Assembly: GCF_000597725.1 (NCBI RefSeq)
Contig: NZ_JFBL01000001.1
Location: forward strand, 248,001-312,000
From: Sulfurospirillum arcachonense DSM 9755
GTDB lineage: Bacteria > Campylobacterota > Campylobacteria > Campylobacterales > Sulfurospirillaceae
Reading direction: 5' to 3'
Length of the DNA: 64,000 nucleotides
Shown here: piece by piece, positions 1 to 8,281 of the stretch
Layout of the letters: each line of letters opens with the position of its first letter
Position numbering within the stretch: position 1 is the stretch's first letter
The notes under the pieces: model-generated
Seen by the model: only the letters and a program-made list of their open reading frames with translations
Databases searched by the model: none
What the model was told of the DNA's origin: nothing
Program-made: the position numbers and the translations under genes

Positions 1-92
1 AAAATCTAATAACAGAAAGTTTAATGAAAATTTCTCTTGTAATTATTATTATTTTTAGTTATACTAAAATTAAAAATAAGTAAGGATTATAC

Positions 93-995
93 GTGTTAAG
101 AGATTTTACAAAAATAGAAACATTTTTAACTGTAGTAAAAGAAAAAAGCTTCTCAAAAGCTTCTAAAAAACTTGGTATTAGCCAACCTGCAGTTACCCAA
201 CAAATAAAAATTTTAGAAGATTACTTAGATGCAAGAATAGTTGATAGAAAGAAAAATGGTATCAAACTTACCAAAATAGGTGAAGAATTTTTCAAAATAG
301 TTACTAAACTTGATAAAAGTATTGTGCAAGCTGAAAAAGATATTATTAAAATTATCAATAAAGAATTAGTCTTTATCATAGGTGCTTCTTATATCATAGG
401 AAACTATATTCTTCCTGATTTTTTAACAGAAATACAACATGCAATTGACAATGAAGTACTTATTAAAGTAGCAAATTCAGATTCAATCACAGAAGAGCTT
501 TTAGACAAAAAAGTTGATTTAGCACTTTTAGAATCTCCTATTTTTCAAGATGGTATTATCTATAGAGAATGGATGGAAGATGAGCTCGTCTTAGTAAGTA
601 AAACTCCCCTACCAAAAATAGTTAAACCAGAAGATTTAAATTCTTTTAGATGGATTTGTAGAGAAGAAGAGTCTCACACAAGACAAATTATTAAAGCAGA
701 ACTTGAGAAAGTTGGTGTTGAATGTAATTCATTTGATTTAAGAAGTGTAGTTACAAGCTCAACTGCAGTAAAGCAAACTATTTTAAAATCACCTGAAATA
801 GATGGTTTTAACACTGTTTCTATTATTTCTAAACATATGATAAATGACGAAATAGCAAGAGAAGAACTATTTTATGCAAGAATTAAAGGGGTAAAACTCT
901 CACGTAAACTCTATCTTGCATATAGCAAAGAGAGAAAACAAGATGCATTTATGGATAGAGTCATAAACTACATTATAAGTAAACGTAGAGTATAA
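93..995 (+). CDS. LysR-family transcriptional regulator
   Basis: This is a LysR-type regulator of usual length (300 aa). The N-terminal winged helix-turn-helix spans about residues 5-65, with the recognition stretch around GISQPAVTQQIKILE. A periplasmic-binding-protein-like effector domain follows from about residue 90. The start is GTG at 93, with a TAAGGA ribosome site at 81-86, which supports this start over internal ATGs. The likely target gene lies upstream, outside the window, because the downstream gene converges on it with a single base between the two stop codons. The effector cannot be told from the sequence. Confidence 0.93.
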   Translation: MLRDFTKIETFLTVVKEKSFSKASKKLGISQPAVTQQIKILEDYLDARIVDRKKNGIKLTKIGEEFFKIVTKLDKSIVQAEKDIIKIINKELVFIIGASYIIGNYILPDFLTEIQHAIDNEVLIKVANSDSITEELLDKKVDLALLESPIFQDGIIYREWMEDELVLVSKTPLPKIVKPEDLNSFRWICREEESHTRQIIKAELEKVGVECNSFDLRSVVTSSTAVKQTILKSPEIDGFNTVSIISKHMINDEIAREELFYARIKGVKLSRKLYLAYSKERKQDAFMDRVINYIISKRRV

Positions 996-996
996 A

Positions 997-1443
997 TTAC
1001 TTTAATAATTTCTCGTTTTCAGGGTTTGAAAGAAGTGCTTCCATACTTCTTTTAACCCCTTTGGTTTTTTCTTGAGGTGCTTCTTCTGTATCTACACTTA
1101 AGTTTATAAGTATAGGTGTTTCATCAACAATAATTTGTAAAACTGATAAAAGAGGAACTGAAACCAAAGAGCCAAAGTTATTATGACCAAAACCAGCCTC
1201 AAAACTTATACCCCAATCATCAACAACGCAACTCTCAAAAGTATACCCAGCCAATACAAACATAGTAATTGGTTTAAAAGTAGAACTAATATCTTCTGGT
1301 AAAGCAGGTTCAAAACCTATTTCATTTACGTTTGTAAGTATTGAAAAATTTGTTCCCTTTTTTAAAAGGTACTCCAGCACATATTTTACATGGCGTTTCA
1401 TTTCCTTACTAAAAGAAGGATCATTTAGTACGTCTTGAAGCAT
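997..1443 (-). CDS. Conserved hypothetical protein, downstream of pepF
   Basis: I do not recognise this 148-aa protein. It has no signal peptide, no clear membrane segment and no cysteine motif; the middle is mixed alpha/beta in character and the C-terminus is lysine/glutamate-rich. Its ATG overlaps the pepF stop by one base (TAATG), so it is translationally coupled to the peptidase and last in that operon. It is probably a soluble cytoplasmic protein expressed with PepF, but no function can be assigned. Confidence 0.75.
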   Translation of the reverse strand: MLQDVLNDPSFSKEMKRHVKYVLEYLLKKGTNFSILTNVNEIGFEPALPEDISSTFKPITMFVLAGYTFESCVVDDWGISFEAGFGHNNFGSLVSVPLLSVLQIIVDETPILINLSVDTEEAPQEKTKGVKRSMEALLSNPENEKLLK

Positions 1444-3158
1444 TATTCTTCCCCTTTGAATTCTTTTAAAAGCTTTCTTATCTCTTCAATTCCTATTTTC
1501 CAAAATTCTGTATCATCTATATCAAATCCAAATTTATCAATAAGGATTTTTGGGCTTTTACTTCCACCTGCACTTAAAAAATCTATATATAGTTCTACAA
1601 ACTTCTCATTTTGGCCACTTTTATACAATCCATATAAAGCTAATACTAAAAGTTGCCCATATGAGTAAGAGTAGCAATAAAATGGAGAATGAATAAAATG
1701 CGGTATATAACTCCACCACATTTCATAATTTTTTCCTAGCTTAACACTTGAGCCAAACATCTTCTTACTCTCTTCTAACCAATACTTATTAAAAGTAGAA
1801 AGGTCTAATTCGCCTTCATGAGCATGAACACGTCTTTCAAAAGTTGTAAAATTTATCTGTCTGTAAAGTGTTGCAAAAATATCTTCAATTTTTCCAGAAT
1901 ACAGAGCGATTTTTTCATCTTCATTTAATGTATCTTTTATATAATCAAAAACTAGCATTTCTGCAAAAACTGATGCTGTCTCAGAAGTTGTAAGAGGTGT
2001 ATCTGAAGCAATATAGCCAACATCACGAGAAAGATATTGATGGATTGCATGCCCTAATTCGTGAGCTAGTGTAAATAGGTCTCTTCTTCTATCTGTGTGA
2101 TTTAAAAGTACATATGGATGCGTATCAGGAGTAGCTGGATGTGAAAATGCCCCGCCTCTTTTGTTATCTTTTGGATACACATCTATCCAACCCTCTTCAA
2201 ATGCTTTTTTTGCAATCATCGCAAATTTTGGACTAAACTTTTCAAATGCTTTTAAAACAATCTCTTTAGATTTCTCAAAACTATACTCTTCTTCTGTAGT
2301 TTCAAGTGGAGCATATCTGTCATAATCACAAAGTTCATCTAGTCCTAAAAGTTGTGCTTTTTTCACATAATAATCTTGAACCAAATCAAAACTTTCTTCA
2401 GCAGCTTCAACAAGAGCATTCACACTTTTTTGGCTGATTTTATTGTCCATATGACGAAATTGTTCAGGTGTTTTATAGTTTCTAAGTTCACAATCACTTT
2501 TATGATCTGCTTTTATCATATTATAAATATAACCAAGAAGTGGTTGATATGGTTTTAAACCTCTAGAAAAAGAGTCTGTTGCTTTTTTTCTGATTTCACG
2601 ACTAGGATTGTGAAGAAGTGACAAAATCTCTTCTTCTGAAACTTTTTTCCCATCGTAATTAAACTTCAATCTTGAAAAATGTTCATCAAAGAGTCTAGAA
2701 AAAGCATTGCCACCTGTTGTACTTTTCTTTAAAAGGATTCTCTCTTCTTTTGCAGTTAATTGATATGGTTTTTCTTCTTGAAGAGATTGAAGATAAAAAT
2801 TATATCCATTAGAGTCCTCTATAAACTCTATCTGTTTTGTTTTACTTAAACGATTAAACTCTAATTCAAAAAAGAGTAAAAACTCGCTTACTTTAGTATA
2901 TTCATCTTGATATTTTGCGTAAAAAGGTCCATTGGTGCTATCTGTTGCAAATTTTAAAAAAGCATAAGTCATAATCTTTCCTAGAGTTTGAGAAATCCCC
3001 TCATACTCTCTAAGAGCCTCCATAAAATCTACAGAAGTCAAATCTTTTAATCTATTCTTGAACATTTTTTCAAATGCCGTTGCCTTTACTTTTGCTTTTT
3101 CTAAATCAATGTTCAATTCTTTTTCATTTGTATATAACGCGTTCAAATCCCAATTCAA
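1443..3158 (-). CDS. pepF: Oligoendopeptidase F (M3 family zinc peptidase)
   Basis: This cytoplasmic metallopeptidase cleaves oligopeptides. At 571 aa it has normal length for the PepF/M3B group. The zinc motif HELGH lies at residues 366-370, and the third ligand is probably Glu393 in SETASVFAE. The N-terminal helical half carries the usual M3 cap. The start is TTG at 3158, which overlaps the stop of the upstream pabC-like gene in a TTGA arrangement. The N-terminus MNWDLNALY matches the W-D-L opening typical of PepF, so the TTG is credible. It is the middle gene of a three-gene coupled operon. Confidence 0.93.
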   Translation of the reverse strand: MNWDLNALYTNEKELNIDLEKAKVKATAFEKMFKNRLKDLTSVDFMEALREYEGISQTLGKIMTYAFLKFATDSTNGPFYAKYQDEYTKVSEFLLFFELEFNRLSKTKQIEFIEDSNGYNFYLQSLQEEKPYQLTAKEERILLKKSTTGGNAFSRLFDEHFSRLKFNYDGKKVSEEEILSLLHNPSREIRKKATDSFSRGLKPYQPLLGYIYNMIKADHKSDCELRNYKTPEQFRHMDNKISQKSVNALVEAAEESFDLVQDYYVKKAQLLGLDELCDYDRYAPLETTEEEYSFEKSKEIVLKAFEKFSPKFAMIAKKAFEEGWIDVYPKDNKRGGAFSHPATPDTHPYVLLNHTDRRRDLFTLAHELGHAIHQYLSRDVGYIASDTPLTTSETASVFAEMLVFDYIKDTLNEDEKIALYSGKIEDIFATLYRQINFTTFERRVHAHEGELDLSTFNKYWLEESKKMFGSSVKLGKNYEMWWSYIPHFIHSPFYCYSYSYGQLLVLALYGLYKSGQNEKFVELYIDFLSAGGSKSPKILIDKFGFDIDDTEFWKIGIEEIRKLLKEFKGEE

Positions 3159-3736
3159 ATATCAATCCTCAAATTTTTTATTATTTTAAAACCTACTAAT
3201 GCATTCATTATAGCAAATTTTTCTGACTTTTCTAAATCTTTTATGCTTAAATTATCACACTTTAAAAAACCCTCTGCTAGTAGCCTTTCTCTTGTAGTGC
3301 CATGCAAAAGAGGAGTTTTAGGAGTAAGCCAAATTCCGTCTATTTTTAATGCAATATTTGCAATACTCGTATCGCTTAAAAATCCATTTTTTAGGATCAC
3401 TATATCGTCATAATTTTCATCTAAAAGCTTATTTAATTCTTCTCTATTTGAGTATTTGTACTCATAATCTATATTGGCCTCTACAACTTTAAAAGAGCAA
3501 AGACTCCTTGGTCTATACTCTTTACATGTAAGGCTTTTTATCTCTTTATCATAATCAACTCTTAAGCGATAAACTCCCTCTTTTGGGTACTTTTTTATCT
3601 CTTTTTTTAAATCAAGTATCTCTTTACATGTAAAGAGTTTTTCTCTAGTATAATCGACTCTTTTTTGATGGTATTCTAAGTTTAAAAGTTTTCCATTTTC
3701 TACTTTTATAGTTTCAAAACAGGTTTTAGTTTTCAT
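3155..3736 (-). CDS. Class IV aminotransferase, probable 4-amino-4-deoxychorismate lyase (PabC-like)
   Basis: This is a fold-type IV PLP enzyme of 193 aa, shorter than E. coli PabC (about 270 aa), as in other Campylobacterota. Lys94 in YKYSNREE aligns by pattern with the PLP lysine before the N-R-E motif of PabC. VILKNGFLSDTSIANI and TPKTPLLHGTTRERLL match the later PLP-phosphate and substrate blocks. A role in p-aminobenzoate/folate synthesis is inferred; a pabB lies 6 kb away at 9335-10276 on the same strand. A branched-chain or D-amino-acid aminotransferase is the alternative. The gene contains two TACATGTA palindromes, at 3523 and 3625, encoding LTCK and FTCK. Confidence 0.82.
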   Translation of the reverse strand: MKTKTCFETIKVENGKLLNLEYHQKRVDYTREKLFTCKEILDLKKEIKKYPKEGVYRLRVDYDKEIKSLTCKEYRPRSLCSFKVVEANIDYEYKYSNREELNKLLDENYDDIVILKNGFLSDTSIANIALKIDGIWLTPKTPLLHGTTRERLLAEGFLKCDNLSIKDLEKSEKFAIMNALVGFKIIKNLRIDI

Positions 3737-3757
3737 GATTTAATCTTATTTATTATT

Positions 3758-5668
3758 TTAAGACTCAGGCAAAAGTAAGGGAAGTCTAAAAGTTGCAGCA
3801 ATTGCATGGAGTATTTGCATATCATTTACACAAATTTCACCATCTACACTTAAACAAGCAATAGCTAATTCTAAGATTCTTTTTCTCAGCATTGGTTTAG
3901 CCTGTTGGATTTGCCCCACCATCTTATCTAATAATTCATAATCTATAGGTCTACATTGAACAAACTGCAATGCAGTAGCACCTATACTTTTTTTTGCTTT
4001 ATCAAATAAAATAACAGCTTCTTTTTCATCAGTTGTTTGTGTCGATACTAAAACAGAAACAAAAAATTCTAATTCAGTTTTAATAGCTCCTAAGTGAGTA
4101 TGTACATCTTTACTTTGCTTACTAATCCCAAAATAAATATCTAATGGATACAAAACTAAATGCTTAAGATTCCATTCAAAAAATGAAAGATAAAAATTGG
4201 CATACATCCAATTTAAAACTATTTTTCTAAATGTCTTATATTGGTTTAAAGACATCATTTTTAAAGAAGTTAAGCTTAACTGGATAAGAGGTAAATACCC
4301 CTCTTTAGGTAAAGATGGTGTATACTGTAATGCTTTTTGTACCATAGAAAAAAGTGCTCTATTTTCTTGAGAAAGTATAGTATGTTGTTCTTTAAAAACC
4401 TCACCTTCTTTTGAGGCAAGTAAAGCTAAAATAAGCCCTTGTGCACTAAAAGGCTCCTTACTCATTTCAAGAAGTACAGGAGGTAACGAATCAATAAGCT
4501 GGGCTGATTTTTTAAGATGCTTTTCTTTTGGTTGTCCTATATCATCTATACTGGATAAAACAGAAATTGTAGACATCGTTTTAAAAATATCTTCTCTTTT
4601 TTTGTTTTTTTCGGTTACAAAATCATTTTTAACTTCTTTTACATCTGGTACTATATAGTGCCCATTCCATCCTGAATCAAGCCTATATATGCGCTTTTTT
4701 AAAGGAGGATGACTTGAAAATAGAAAACTTGAAGAGAGTGCATTTGAAAAATAAAAATGGCTATATGTAGTAGCATTTTTATTCTTAATAAAAGAGCTTT
4801 GAGTGTTTCCGCCTATTTTTTTTAAAGCATTAGCAATGCCTTGGTTGTTTCTTGTAAACTGTACAGCAGATGCATCAGCTAAGTATTCTCGCTGTTTAGA
4901 TATAAGTGCTTTAATAATACTTCCAATAAAACTTCCTAAATACCCAATGATAAGAAAACCTAAACCAACTGCAAGAGCTATCGAAGTACCTGATGCTTTA
5001 TCATCACGACTTTTAGAACTAGATGAATTCCCTAGAGCATCAAGCATTGTATAACCAATCTCTCCAATAAATAAAATACCGTGTAATACTCCGCTCGCTT
5101 GAATATTCAGGCGCATATCACCATTAAAAATATGACTAAACTCATGAGCTATTACCCCTTGTAGCTCATCCCTTGAAAGTTTTTGTACACATCCTCTTGT
5201 CACACCAATGATAGCATCATCATAACTTAAACCAGCAGCAAAAGCATTAATGCCCTCTTGCTCTAGTATATAAACTGGAGGCACCCCAATACCTGAAGCT
5301 ATAGCCATCTCTTCTACAACATTTAAAATCACTCTTTCAGATGGATCATTTGAATTTCGAGAGATAAGGCGTCCACCTAAAGACTCAGCTACAATATGCC
5401 CTCCTTGTGAGAGCTCATTGAGTTTATATGCACTTGCAAGTACCACCAATGCAAGTACTACCAAAGAAACTTGTAAAAACCTACCCCACTCAAAAGATTT
5501 TATAAAATCATCTATACTTAAAATAAGCATATTAAATTCCATATAGTTCCAAACTATCATCAAAAAAAAGTTGAGTAAAACAATACTACTTAAAATAGCA
5601 AATGCAAATAGAAATATAAGGACAAAAGTATTCTTTTTTGCTCTTTCTTGAGCTTCAAAAAAATTCAT
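3758..5668 (-). CDS. M48-family membrane zinc peptidase (HtpX/Ste24-like) with long C-terminal tail
   Basis: This is an integral membrane metallopeptidase of 636 aa. Two hydrophobic segments lie at about residues 14-40 and 65-83, followed by the peptidase domain with HEFSH at 175-179 and the downstream EYLADASAVQFTR glutamate motif; another hydrophobic stretch around residues 230-255 separates them. Unlike HtpX (about 290 aa) it carries some 300 extra C-terminal residues of mainly helical, cytoplasmic character. It lies 9 bases downstream of lemA, the common LemA-M48 pairing. It probably takes part in membrane-protein quality control; the substrate is unknown. Confidence 0.9.
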   Translation of the reverse strand: MNFFEAQERAKKNTFVLIFLFAFAILSSIVLLNFFLMIVWNYMEFNMLILSIDDFIKSFEWGRFLQVSLVVLALVVLASAYKLNELSQGGHIVAESLGGRLISRNSNDPSERVILNVVEEMAIASGIGVPPVYILEQEGINAFAAGLSYDDAIIGVTRGCVQKLSRDELQGVIAHEFSHIFNGDMRLNIQASGVLHGILFIGEIGYTMLDALGNSSSSKSRDDKASGTSIALAVGLGFLIIGYLGSFIGSIIKALISKQREYLADASAVQFTRNNQGIANALKKIGGNTQSSFIKNKNATTYSHFYFSNALSSSFLFSSHPPLKKRIYRLDSGWNGHYIVPDVKEVKNDFVTEKNKKREDIFKTMSTISVLSSIDDIGQPKEKHLKKSAQLIDSLPPVLLEMSKEPFSAQGLILALLASKEGEVFKEQHTILSQENRALFSMVQKALQYTPSLPKEGYLPLIQLSLTSLKMMSLNQYKTFRKIVLNWMYANFYLSFFEWNLKHLVLYPLDIYFGISKQSKDVHTHLGAIKTELEFFVSVLVSTQTTDEKEAVILFDKAKKSIGATALQFVQCRPIDYELLDKMVGQIQQAKPMLRKRILELAIACLSVDGEICVNDMQILHAIAATFRLPLLLPES

Positions 5669-5677
5669 ATCTATAGA

Positions 5678-6271
5678 TTAAAAACTAACTTTTGGTGCTT
5701 GTTGTATCTCTTTTGTATCTTCAAACTCCAATAAAGTTGCATCATTTGGGTGTCCAAATGTAGTTGATAGAATATTTTGGGGAAAAGATTGTCTATAAGT
5801 GTTATATGTCATAACAGAATCATTGTATGCTTGTCTGGCAAAAGCAACCTTATTTTCTGTTGTAGTAATCTCTTCATGAAGTTGTTGCATAGTTTCATTT
5901 GCTTTTAAATCAGGATAATCTTCCATGACAAAATTTAACTTTGACATTGCAGAAGATAACTCTTGGTTTGCTTGAGACAAAGCTCCCATGAGAGTTGGGT
6001 CTGCTGGATTTTGTTGTGTATTTTTTAAACTTTTTGAAGCAGTATTACGTGCAGAAATAACTTTTTCTAAAGTTTCACTTTCATGTTTGAGGTAACCTTT
6101 AGCAGTCTCTACTAATGATGGGATAAGATCATAACGACGTTTTAGTTGTACTTCTATTTGTGAGAAAGCATTTAAGAAACGATTTTTAAGTAATACAAGA
6201 CGATTAAAAATCTGCATAAAAAATAAGCCTACAACACAAACAACAGCAAGAAAAACAAGTATACTAACCAT
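5678..6271 (-). CDS. lemA: LemA family protein
   Basis: This 197-aa protein has one N-terminal membrane helix (residues 3-22) followed by the long helical LemA domain. Recognisable blocks are NRLVLLKNRFLNAFSQIEVQLKRR, read as two adjacent pieces, then DLIPSLVETAKGYLKHE and the FARQAYNDSVMTYNTYRQSFP signature. It precedes the M48 peptidase by 9 bases and is surely co-transcribed with it. LemA proteins often sit beside M48 peptidases, and a partner or scaffold role is inferred. The ATG at 6271 is followed directly by the membrane helix, which supports the start. Confidence 0.93.
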   Translation of the reverse strand: MVSILVFLAVVCVVGLFFMQIFNRLVLLKNRFLNAFSQIEVQLKRRYDLIPSLVETAKGYLKHESETLEKVISARNTASKSLKNTQQNPADPTLMGALSQANQELSSAMSKLNFVMEDYPDLKANETMQQLHEEITTTENKVAFARQAYNDSVMTYNTYRQSFPQNILSTTFGHPNDATLLEFEDTKEIQQAPKVSF

Positions 6272-6360
6272 GTGATAATCCTCAAATTAAATTATATTAA
6301 AAGTATTGTATAGATTTATTACTAAAAACAACTTAAGATTAAAATTAGATGGGTTATTTA

Positions 6361-6400
6361 CTTTCTACATGTAAAGAACGCAAGCTTTACATGTAGAAAG
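6361..6400 (-). terminator. Perfect 16-bp hairpin built from two TACATGTA motifs
   Basis: The arms CTTTCTACATGTAAAG (6361-6376) and CTTTACATGTAGAAAG (6385-6400) are perfect reverse complements with an 8-base loop. The hairpin lies 16 bases past the stop of the DsbA-like gene, where a Rho-independent terminator is expected, though no strong T-run follows on that strand. Each arm holds one copy of the window-wide TACATGTA palindrome. Confidence 0.72.
6388..6395. repeat. Example of the dispersed TACATGTA palindrome (32 copies in the window)
   Basis: Copies by my reading start at 3523, 3625, 6366, 6388, 9932, 10091, 11972, 12153, 13748, 15006, 20206, 20633, 22498, 23248, 23713, 24135, 32442, 32700, 33276, 36116, 37951, 42074, 43644, 44457, 45877, 50548, 56999, 57487, 58824, 58917, 60586 and 62299. 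About eighteen extend to TTACATGTAA. Base composition predicts roughly two to three 8-mers and fewer than one 10-mer in 64 kb. Five copies are non-coding or span a start; the rest are inside genes. Confidence 0.85.
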
Positions 6401-6416
6401 AATTTTTATATCTCTA

Positions 6417-7028
6417 TTAACTTAGTTTATTTACTATATCTTGATATTCAAAATATCCTCTACTTAAAACTTTTGTATTGGAATCATCTTTTATAAGTAA
6501 AGTAGGATAACTATTTGCTAAACTTTTTGCTTGATTAAATTCTGCTTGTAGCTCTTGTGTGTTTACCTCACTCAACCAAAGCTTTTTAAACTCTTCCACA
6601 TTTATAGATAAGTCTTTTAGTATATCTTCATATGCTTCTATGGCATCTAGTTTAACACCATCTATAAAGAGTCTTTTTTGTACCATTTGCATAAACTTTA
6701 TATACTTTGTTTTATCTAGTTTCTTTACTGCAATAATCGCAGATGCAGGGAAAAAAGAGTCAAATCTATACGAAGAATCCCCAGCTAAGTTAAAAAACTC
6801 TTGACTTGGAGATTGTTTTGTTATCTCTTTTAGTCTCACAGCATCATTGACAACAAAATCTTTTAAGCCTTGACTTCCAGATGGGGCATCATCATTGAGC
6901 CACATCGCACCTATATAAACTTCTATTTCAAATTTGTTTTTATAGTTTTCATATAACTCTTCAAAACTTTTACTATTTCCAAAACACCAACCGCACATAG
7001 GATTCATAATGTATATTAATTTTTTCAT
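6417..7028 (-). CDS. DsbA-family thioredoxin-fold protein, cytoplasmic (FrnE-like)
   Basis: This 203-aa DsbA/FrnE-like protein has a CGWC redox motif at residues 12-15 directly after the first beta strand (KKLIYIMNP). There is no signal peptide, so it should act in the cytoplasm as a disulfide or thiol oxidoreductase. The C-terminal PTLLI segment supplies the cis-proline loop expected of the fold. It is transcribed alone or as the last gene before the 6361-6400 hairpin. The substrate is unknown; a 2-hydroxychromene-2-carboxylate isomerase-like role is less likely because both cysteines are kept. Confidence 0.85.
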   Translation of the reverse strand: MKKLIYIMNPMCGWCFGNSKSFEELYENYKNKFEIEVYIGAMWLNDDAPSGSQGLKDFVVNDAVRLKEITKQSPSQEFFNLAGDSSYRFDSFFPASAIIAVKKLDKTKYIKFMQMVQKRLFIDGVKLDAIEAYEDILKDLSINVEEFKKLWLSEVNTQELQAEFNQAKSLANSYPTLLIKDDSNTKVLSRGYFEYQDIVNKLS

Positions 7029-7161
7029 TTTATTTCCTTATATTTCATAACTCTTGAAATTGTATCAAAGTACAAAGCATTTATAGAAAAAATTTTCTAG
7101 TGATATGGATTTAAGTAAGGTTATTTCAATAGGTAATAAATGTTAATACTCATTCCTGCTA

Positions 7162-8280
7162 TTATTTAAAACTACTAATAAATTCATCATAACTACCCAA
7201 AGAAGAAAAATTTATTTCAAAATTTTCATCATCAATTTTATCAATTCTAACAGAATCTATATCTATGACTTGAAGTTTGTCATATGTTAAAAGTTCACCC
7301 TCTTTTAATTTTAAAACATCTCTTAATATCCACTTACCAAGTTCTTTATTGGAATATGACATTAAAGCTTTCCCACCATCTTGACAAATTTTTGATTTCA
7401 TAATTTTACTATTTGGTAATTTTAAATTAAAAGATGTATTTCTATCTGGAAAAAAATTTGAATTTATTGTATAGATTATTGAGGGTACAGGAATATAGAC
7501 TTCATTATAATCTCTTTTTCTACCTTTTGCATTCCATTGATTTAAACCACTTCTTTCAAAAACAGTTTTATCTTTTCCATGTAAGGGTAAATAAATAGTC
7601 TCTTTTACTCTTGTTTCTGATGAAAATAGTAATTGCTTACTTTCAAAACATTGCTTTAAATTTTCAAGTGGATTTTCTAAAATTTTAATAGGAAACTCAA
7701 ATAAAAAATCACTAGTACAAAATCTTTTTGTAAGTGTACTTTTAGATAAGAGAAAAGAATAATCATATTTCCCATCATTAAAAGTTATTGAGCTTTTATT
7801 TTGTTTGATATTCTTAATATTTTCAATATCAACTAGTGACATATTCTCTTCATAAACTTTAAATAATCCATTATCTCTAACAATACAGTGATAAATTGAA
7901 TTATCTAAAGAAAATAAATTTTGAGAAAATTCAATTCTTGCATTTCTTAGTTCAGCTATTTTATAAATTAATTTTTTATATTCTAAATTTTCGTAGATAT
8001 TTTTGTCACTATTAAACTCTGCAACTTTTTGAAATGACTTTTTATTTCCTATCAAAAAAGTTTTTAGACCAATTCCTAATTTTTTCTTTTTTGCATCGAT
8101 AGCAACATCACTTCTTGATAAGTCATCAGCATTGAATGATTTACAAAAGATTTTTTCAGCAATCCTATAATATAAATATGGTGTTAATGAATCTGAAAAA
8201 AGATTTGATAAACTTCCAATCAATTGTAAATTATTTTTATACTCTTCTTGATCTTTTAACAACTGTGACTTAAAAAACAT
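7162..8280 (-). CDS. Probable type II restriction endonuclease (NgoFVII-like C-terminus)
   Basis: This 372-aa protein is encoded one base after the stop of the cytosine methyltransferase, the usual place for its endonuclease partner. Residues 57-75 (SDVAIDAKKKKLGIGLKTF) look like the core of a nuclease, with acidic residues followed by a G-L-K strand, in PD-(D/E)XK style. The C-terminal third (FFPDRNTSFNLKLPNSKI to DSVRIDKI, with KELGKWILRDVLKLKEGE between) recalls the B3-like DNA-binding domain of NgoFVII-type enzymes; this is from memory and not a search. The gene lacks TACATGTA palindromes. Catalytic activity and specificity are unproven. Confidence 0.72.
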   Translation of the reverse strand: MFFKSQLLKDQEEYKNNLQLIGSLSNLFSDSLTPYLYYRIAEKIFCKSFNADDLSRSDVAIDAKKKKLGIGLKTFLIGNKKSFQKVAEFNSDKNIYENLEYKKLIYKIAELRNARIEFSQNLFSLDNSIYHCIVRDNGLFKVYEENMSLVDIENIKNIKQNKSSITFNDGKYDYSFLLSKSTLTKRFCTSDFLFEFPIKILENPLENLKQCFESKQLLFSSETRVKETIYLPLHGKDKTVFERSGLNQWNAKGRKRDYNEVYIPVPSIIYTINSNFFPDRNTSFNLKLPNSKIMKSKICQDGGKALMSYSNKELGKWILRDVLKLKEGELLTYDKLQVIDIDSVRIDKIDDENFEINFSSLGSYDEFISSFK

Positions 8281-8281
8281 A

